Origin: Dongia deserti
Lineage (GTDB): Bacteria > Pseudomonadota > Alphaproteobacteria > Dongiales > Dongiaceae
Length of the DNA: 51,123 nucleotides
Direction of reading: 5' to 3'
Assembly: GCF_003574735.1 (NCBI RefSeq)
Contig: NZ_QORW01000030.1
Span: 1-51,123 of the forward strand
The notes under the pieces were generated by a model. That model was not told the origin of the DNA and did no database searches. It saw only the letters and a list, made by a program, of their open reading frames with translations. Below are positions 47,339-51,123 of the stretch, one piece after another; position 1 is the first letter of the stretch; every line of letters begins with the position of its first letter. Both the position numbers and the translations under genes were made by a program.

Positions 47339-48796
47339 ATGTCGTGGCCGGATCATCGTTCCGTGTTCTACACGCTCGGCATGTTCCTCAGCGGCATCGC
47401 CGCGTTGATGCTGCTGCCGGCGCTGGCGGACTATGCGGCCGACCATCGCAACTGGACGGGATTCATCGCCGGCGCGGCGGTTAGCGGCGGCGCAGGCGGC
47501 GCCATGATCCTGGCCTTCCGCACCAACCAGAAGCCCGTGATCGGCCGGCGTGAAGGTTTTCTGCTGACCTCGCTGACCTGGGTGGTGATGTGCGCCTTTG
47601 CGGCACTTCCCCTCGCACTGTCCGACGCCGGCCTCGGCTACACGGATGCTTTCTTCGAAACGATGTCCGGCCTGACGACGACCGGCTCTACGGTGATGGT
47701 CGGGCTCGACACCCAGTCGCGCGGCATCCTGCTGTGGCGCTCCATCCTGCAGTGGCTCGGCGGCATCGGCATCATCGTGCTGGCGGTGATGATGCTGCCG
47801 TATCTCGGGGTTGGCGGCATGCAGCTGTTCCGCACCGAGTTCTCCGAGAAGGTCGACAAGATCCGGGCGCGCGCCGTCGACGTGACGTGGGAGATCTTCA
47901 GCATCTACGCGGTCCTCACAGTCATCTGCGCGGTCCTGCTCACGGTCGCCGGCATGCCGCTGTTCGATGCGGTGTGCCATGCCATGACATCGGTCGCGAC
48001 GGCGGGCTTCAGCACCAAGGACGCCTCGATCGGCTATTATGGTCCCCTGGTCCAGTGGATCATCATCGTCTTTATGTTCATCGGCGCGCTCGCTTTCATG
48101 CTGATGGCGCGGCTGGTGTGGCATGGCGATTGGCGCTCGCTCCTGCGCGACGAACAGGTCCGTTGGTACGCCTTCACCATGGTCTGCGTCATCATCCTGG
48201 TGACGCTCTGGCAGTTCGGCGTCAACGGCCGGGATTTGGAGAGCGCCTTCCGTTCCTCCGCTTTCAACGTCGTCTCGATCCTGACGACGACCGGCTTCTC
48301 CTCGGAGGACTATTCGGCCTGGGGCACCTTCCCGCTGACGCTCTTCATGATCCTGTTGTTCGTCGGCGGCTGCACCGGCTCCACCGCGGGCGGCATGAAG
48401 ATCTTCCGTTTCTGCATTCTCGGCTCGTTCGCGAAGTGGCAAATCCGCTCGCTGGTGCACCGCAATCGTGTCCTGCTGCCGACCTACAACGGCGTCGCCG
48501 TGACGGAGGACGTCATCCGCTCCGTCATCGGCTTTATCGTGCTCTACATCTTCACCTTCGTGATCCTGGGGCTGGCCATCGCCGCGTTTCAGATCGATAT
48601 TCTGACCGCCTATTCCGCCGCGGCGCAGGCCCTGGGCAACGTGGGACCGGGGCTCGGCCCGATCATCGGTCCGTCCGGGAACTATGCGAGCCTGCCGGAC
48701 GGCGTGAAATGGCTGCTGGCTTTCGGCATGTTGATCGGGCGGCTTGAGCTGTTGACGGTCATGGTCCTGTTCACGCCGACCTTCTGGCGGGGCTGA
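47339..48796 (+). CDS. trkH: Trk-type potassium transporter membrane subunit
   Basis: The 485-residue protein has the four pore loops of the TrkH/KtrB family with filter glycines: GLTTTGSTVM, SVATAGFST, ILTTTGFSS and ALGNVGPG. About ten hydrophobic helices surround them. It imports K+ with a TrkA regulatory partner not present here. The gene ends three bases before argE, so the two may be cotranscribed. Confidence 0.95.
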   Translation: MSWPDHRSVFYTLGMFLSGIAALMLLPALADYAADHRNWTGFIAGAAVSGGAGGAMILAFRTNQKPVIGRREGFLLTSLTWVVMCAFAALPLALSDAGLGYTDAFFETMSGLTTTGSTVMVGLDTQSRGILLWRSILQWLGGIGIIVLAVMMLPYLGVGGMQLFRTEFSEKVDKIRARAVDVTWEIFSIYAVLTVICAVLLTVAGMPLFDAVCHAMTSVATAGFSTKDASIGYYGPLVQWIIIVFMFIGALAFMLMARLVWHGDWRSLLRDEQVRWYAFTMVCVIILVTLWQFGVNGRDLESAFRSSAFNVVSILTTTGFSSEDYSAWGTFPLTLFMILLFVGGCTGSTAGGMKIFRFCILGSFAKWQIRSLVHRNRVLLPTYNGVAVTEDVIRSVIGFIVLYIFTFVILGLAIAAFQIDILTAYSAAAQALGNVGPGLGPIIGPSGNYASLPDGVKWLLAFGMLIGRLELLTVMVLFTPTFWRG

Positions 48797-48798
48797 AG

Positions 48799-49956
48799 AT
48801 GCAAAGCGCCATCGACATCCTGGAACGGCTGGTCGCCTTCGCGTCGGTCTCGGCGCGCAGCAATCTCGACCTCATCCAGTGGATCCGCGACTGTCTCGGG
48901 GAGCACAACGTCAAGAGCGACCTGGTGCCCGCGCCCGACGGCCAGCCGAAGGCCAATCTGTGGGCCAGCATCGGCCCCGATGCGCCGGGCGGCCTCGTGC
49001 TCTCGGGCCACACCGATGTCGTGCCGGTGGAGGGACAGCCTTGGACCAGCGATCCCTTCACCCTGACCCGGCGCGACGGCCGGCTCTATGGCCGCGGCAC
49101 CTCCGACATGAAGGGCTTCATCGCGCTGTGCCTCGCCCTGGTGCCGGAGATGCTGGCGCGTCCTCTGAAAGTGCCGATCCATTTCGCCTTCTCCTATGAC
49201 GAGGAGGTCGGCTGCCTCGGCGCGCCGCATCTGATCGCGGAGCTGGGCCGGCGCTTTCCCAAGCCCGCGCTTGCCATCATCGGCGAGCCGACGGAGCTGC
49301 AGCTCGGCACGCGCCACAAGGGCTGCTATTCCTTCGAGACCGAAGTGACCGGCCGCGATGCCCATTCCAGCCAGACACACAAGGGCGCCAACGCCATCGT
49401 CGCCGCGGCGGAGATCGTGGCCGAGCTCGACCGCATCGCGGAGGAGCTGAAGCACTCCACCTTCAACGATGCGAATTTCGAGCCGCCTTATCCTACGATC
49501 AATGTCGGCCGCATCGAAGGCGGCACTGCAGTCAACATCATCGCGCGCCACTGCACATTGCACTGGGACTTCCGCGCGACACCTGGTGCCGATCCATCCG
49601 TCGTCCTGCCGAAGCTTGAGTCATTCGTTGCCGCCACGGTCCTGCCGCGCCTCCAGCGCGTCGCACCCGAAGCCGCGATCGTCACGCGTCCGCGCGCACA
49701 CGTGCCGCCGCTGGCGGACGAGCCCGGCGGCGCCGCGGAAACCCTCGTGAAGTTCCTGACCGGCGCCAACCAGACGGTCGGCTTGGCATTCGCGACCGAA
49801 GCGGGCCAGTTCCAGCAAGCCGGCCTCTCCGCCATCGTCTGCGGCCCCGGCTCCATCCTGCAGGCCCACCAGCCCGACGAGTTCATCGAGCTGTCCCAAA
49901 TGGCGGCAGGAGAGGCGTTTCTGAGGAAGCTGATCGCCTGGGCGCAGGGCGCCTGA
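48799..49956 (+). CDS. argE: acetylornithine deacetylase (M20 family)
   Basis: The 385-residue protein fits ArgE in length and motifs: SGHTDVVPVEGQPW (metal ligand H71 and D73), GRGTSDMKGF (D103), SYDEEVGCLG (catalytic/metal E135-E136) and the late metal His in ILQAHQPDEFIELSQ. It releases ornithine from N-acetylornithine in arginine synthesis. A related M20 deacetylase role cannot be fully excluded. Confidence 0.9.
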   Translation: MQSAIDILERLVAFASVSARSNLDLIQWIRDCLGEHNVKSDLVPAPDGQPKANLWASIGPDAPGGLVLSGHTDVVPVEGQPWTSDPFTLTRRDGRLYGRGTSDMKGFIALCLALVPEMLARPLKVPIHFAFSYDEEVGCLGAPHLIAELGRRFPKPALAIIGEPTELQLGTRHKGCYSFETEVTGRDAHSSQTHKGANAIVAAAEIVAELDRIAEELKHSTFNDANFEPPYPTINVGRIEGGTAVNIIARHCTLHWDFRATPGADPSVVLPKLESFVAATVLPRLQRVAPEAAIVTRPRAHVPPLADEPGGAAETLVKFLTGANQTVGLAFATEAGQFQQAGLSAIVCGPGSILQAHQPDEFIELSQMAAGEAFLRKLIAWAQGA

Positions 49957-50535
49957 CCGGTGCGTCACGGCTCTATTTTGTCAATCGGAATTTTCCAAAG
50001 AAGACACACCCCGATAAGTAGCAATAACCCGCGTTTACCATACTGCTACCTTGTCGTGTGTAGCACGCAGGGTCTAGCATCCCTTCAATTATAAGAAAAT
50101 TCGATCGAACGAGGCTTGGGGTTTCCTCTCTCATTTCGCCGCCCGCCGCAGCTCAAGGCAGGCGCCGCACGGGAAATCTCTGTCGCATCTCCAGCTCGAG
50201 GGGAGACGCGCCGCGGGGCTGAATGAGCGCTCCGCATGCACGTCTCCGGAGGAACGGCCGGCCGATTCGGCCGGCGCACGAACACGCGCGCAACCGCGCC
50301 CCGATGATGCATCGGGCCGAGCTGGAGGGAGCTATGGTCGTTTTGCCGTGTCAGGAACGCATGCGTCTGCGGATACGCCGCTGGCCGCCACCGACGGAGC
50401 AACGGTGCCTTCCAGCCTCTGATGCGCGGCATCAACCCGAACAATCTCGATTGAAGCGAAGGAGCCGGTAGGCAGCCGCGCATTCCCGCGCGCCGACGTC
50501 CCTTTATTTGACTGGCTTACTTAGGAGCGAAAGCG
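49957..50535. other. 579-base intergenic region without a supported gene
   Basis: The first part (to about 50110) is unusually AT-rich for the window. A 19-bp palindrome GCCGGCCGATTCGGCCGGC lies at 50257-50275. Short open frames on both strands have Arg/Pro/Ala-rich random-looking translations and no ribosome sites. It probably holds the control region of the adhesin gene. Confidence 0.5.
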
Positions 50536-51123
50536 ATGACCACCAGCGATCTCAGCAGCCCAACCGCACCGGTCGGTCTTTCCACAGTCAGCTATTCACT
50601 GACGCCGCAGGCTAAGGATGACTACTACACGGTGACGGAGGATGGCTTCGTCTACTTGATCGACGTCATGGCGAACGATCTGGGTGGAAAGGCGAAGACG
50701 CTCTACTCGATCGATGGCATCGAGGATGGCGTTGGAGTGGTTGACCTCCTGGTAAAGGATGCATCCTTCACTGCGCCGAATGAGTCGACGGCGACGCTTG
50801 AGAGCATTACGTGCTCCGAACAAAGCGCAATGGGCGCCGACATCGCGATCGTGAACGGCAAGATCCTGTACAAGACAAATACGACACAGTTTCAAGACGC
50901 GTTCAATCATCTTGCGGCAGGACAAGTGGACTATGACACTGTCACCTACGCCATAAGGTTGTCCAACGGCACCCTTAGCACGGGAACGCTCACCATTGCG
51001 GTGATCGGCACCAACGACGACCCGACGGTGACGGCTGGGCCGCAGAGCCCGCTGAAGCTGGTGGAAGCGGGCGAGGACGAGGCCGGGGTTGCCTCGGCGA
51101 GCATCGCGCTGACCCTGGCCGAT
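50536..51123 (+). CDS. VCBS-repeat adhesin/RTX-type surface protein, N-terminal part (partial)
   Basis: ATG 50536, behind AGGAG, opens a frame of 196 residues that runs off the window. After a polar N-terminus it has AKDDYYTVTEDGFVYLIDVM and a VCBS-like module: VNGKILYKTN, YDTVTYAIRLSNGTLSTGTL and TIAVIGTNDDPTV. A second repeat begins near residue 180. There is no Sec signal, in keeping with type I secretion of large repeat adhesins. Aspartates in the repeats probably bind calcium. Total size cannot be seen. Confidence 0.88.
   Translation, partial: MTTSDLSSPTAPVGLSTVSYSLTPQAKDDYYTVTEDGFVYLIDVMANDLGGKAKTLYSIDGIEDGVGVVDLLVKDASFTAPNESTATLESITCSEQSAMGADIAIVNGKILYKTNTTQFQDAFNHLAAGQVDYDTVTYAIRLSNGTLSTGTLTIAVIGTNDDPTVTAGPQSPLKLVEAGEDEAGVASASIALTLAD

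Noticed and set aside
50085-50483. Open frames on both strands before the adhesin gene
   Set aside because: Arg/Pro-rich random composition, no ribosome sites, and no resemblance to known proteins.
1-51123. CRISPR arrays, rRNA genes or classical insertion sequences
   Set aside because: No regularly spaced direct repeats, rRNA-like sequence or IS transposase was seen; the only transposase is the phage A protein.

Overview
The window is high-GC DNA from an alphaproteobacterium. Supporting signs are a GcrA-type regulator (a family confined to that class and its phages), a HutC-type operator, a PAS_5-like protein and apaG-folE pairing. The order looks like Rhodospirillales or a relative, but that is only an impression. 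About the first 30.7 kb is a transposable (Mu-like) prophage read on the minus strand. The remaining 20.4 kb is ordinary chromosome.

Prophage layout, from its left end (position 30706) towards position 1: three MuA-type end sites with the spacing seen in Mu; two small plus-strand ORFs and a cI-like repressor; an operator/promoter region; then a minus-strand early operon with almost every gene overlapping the next (Ner, DDE transposase A, target ATPase B, a DnaA domain IV-like protein, a trypsin-like lipoprotein protease, Gam, zinc-ribbon proteins, GcrA, ParB-like, HNH, GemA, Mor). After Mor come lysis genes (lysozyme, a holin-lipoprotein fusion), DUF2730/ArsR-like/DUF3486 proteins, terminase, portal, gpF, a protease-capsid fusion, head-tail connectors, tail tube, tail assembly chaperones with a -1 frameshift, and the start of the tape measure gene. 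The tail is siphovirus-like, as in B3/RcapMu relatives, not Mu's contractile tail. The other prophage end lies outside the window.

Features not explained by the standard Mu plan: a plus-strand two-gene cargo (DUF4145-like plus MltR-like, both resembling HEPN-type proteins) inserted against the head genes; two late-region hairpins with different stems but an identical 18-nt loop, placed just after the capsid gene and the tail tube gene; a secreted trypsin-like protease among early genes; and a standalone DnaA-C domain. The prophage end falls exactly inside a host repeat whose uninterrupted copy is at 45.7 kb, which fixes the boundary to the base.

Chromosomal part: a GFA-family protein, a ferritin-like protein, a frameshifted RES-domain remnant, a cupin, a GNAT, a secreted hydrolase, an EamA exporter, a corrinoid protein divergent from hutH with a HutC-like palindrome between them, a PAS_5 protein, tRNA-Gly(CCC), a ynjBCD-type ABC transporter, an OmpA-like lipoprotein behind a near-consensus sigma70 promoter, apaG-folE, trkH-argE, and the beginning of a VCBS-repeat adhesin that runs off the end.
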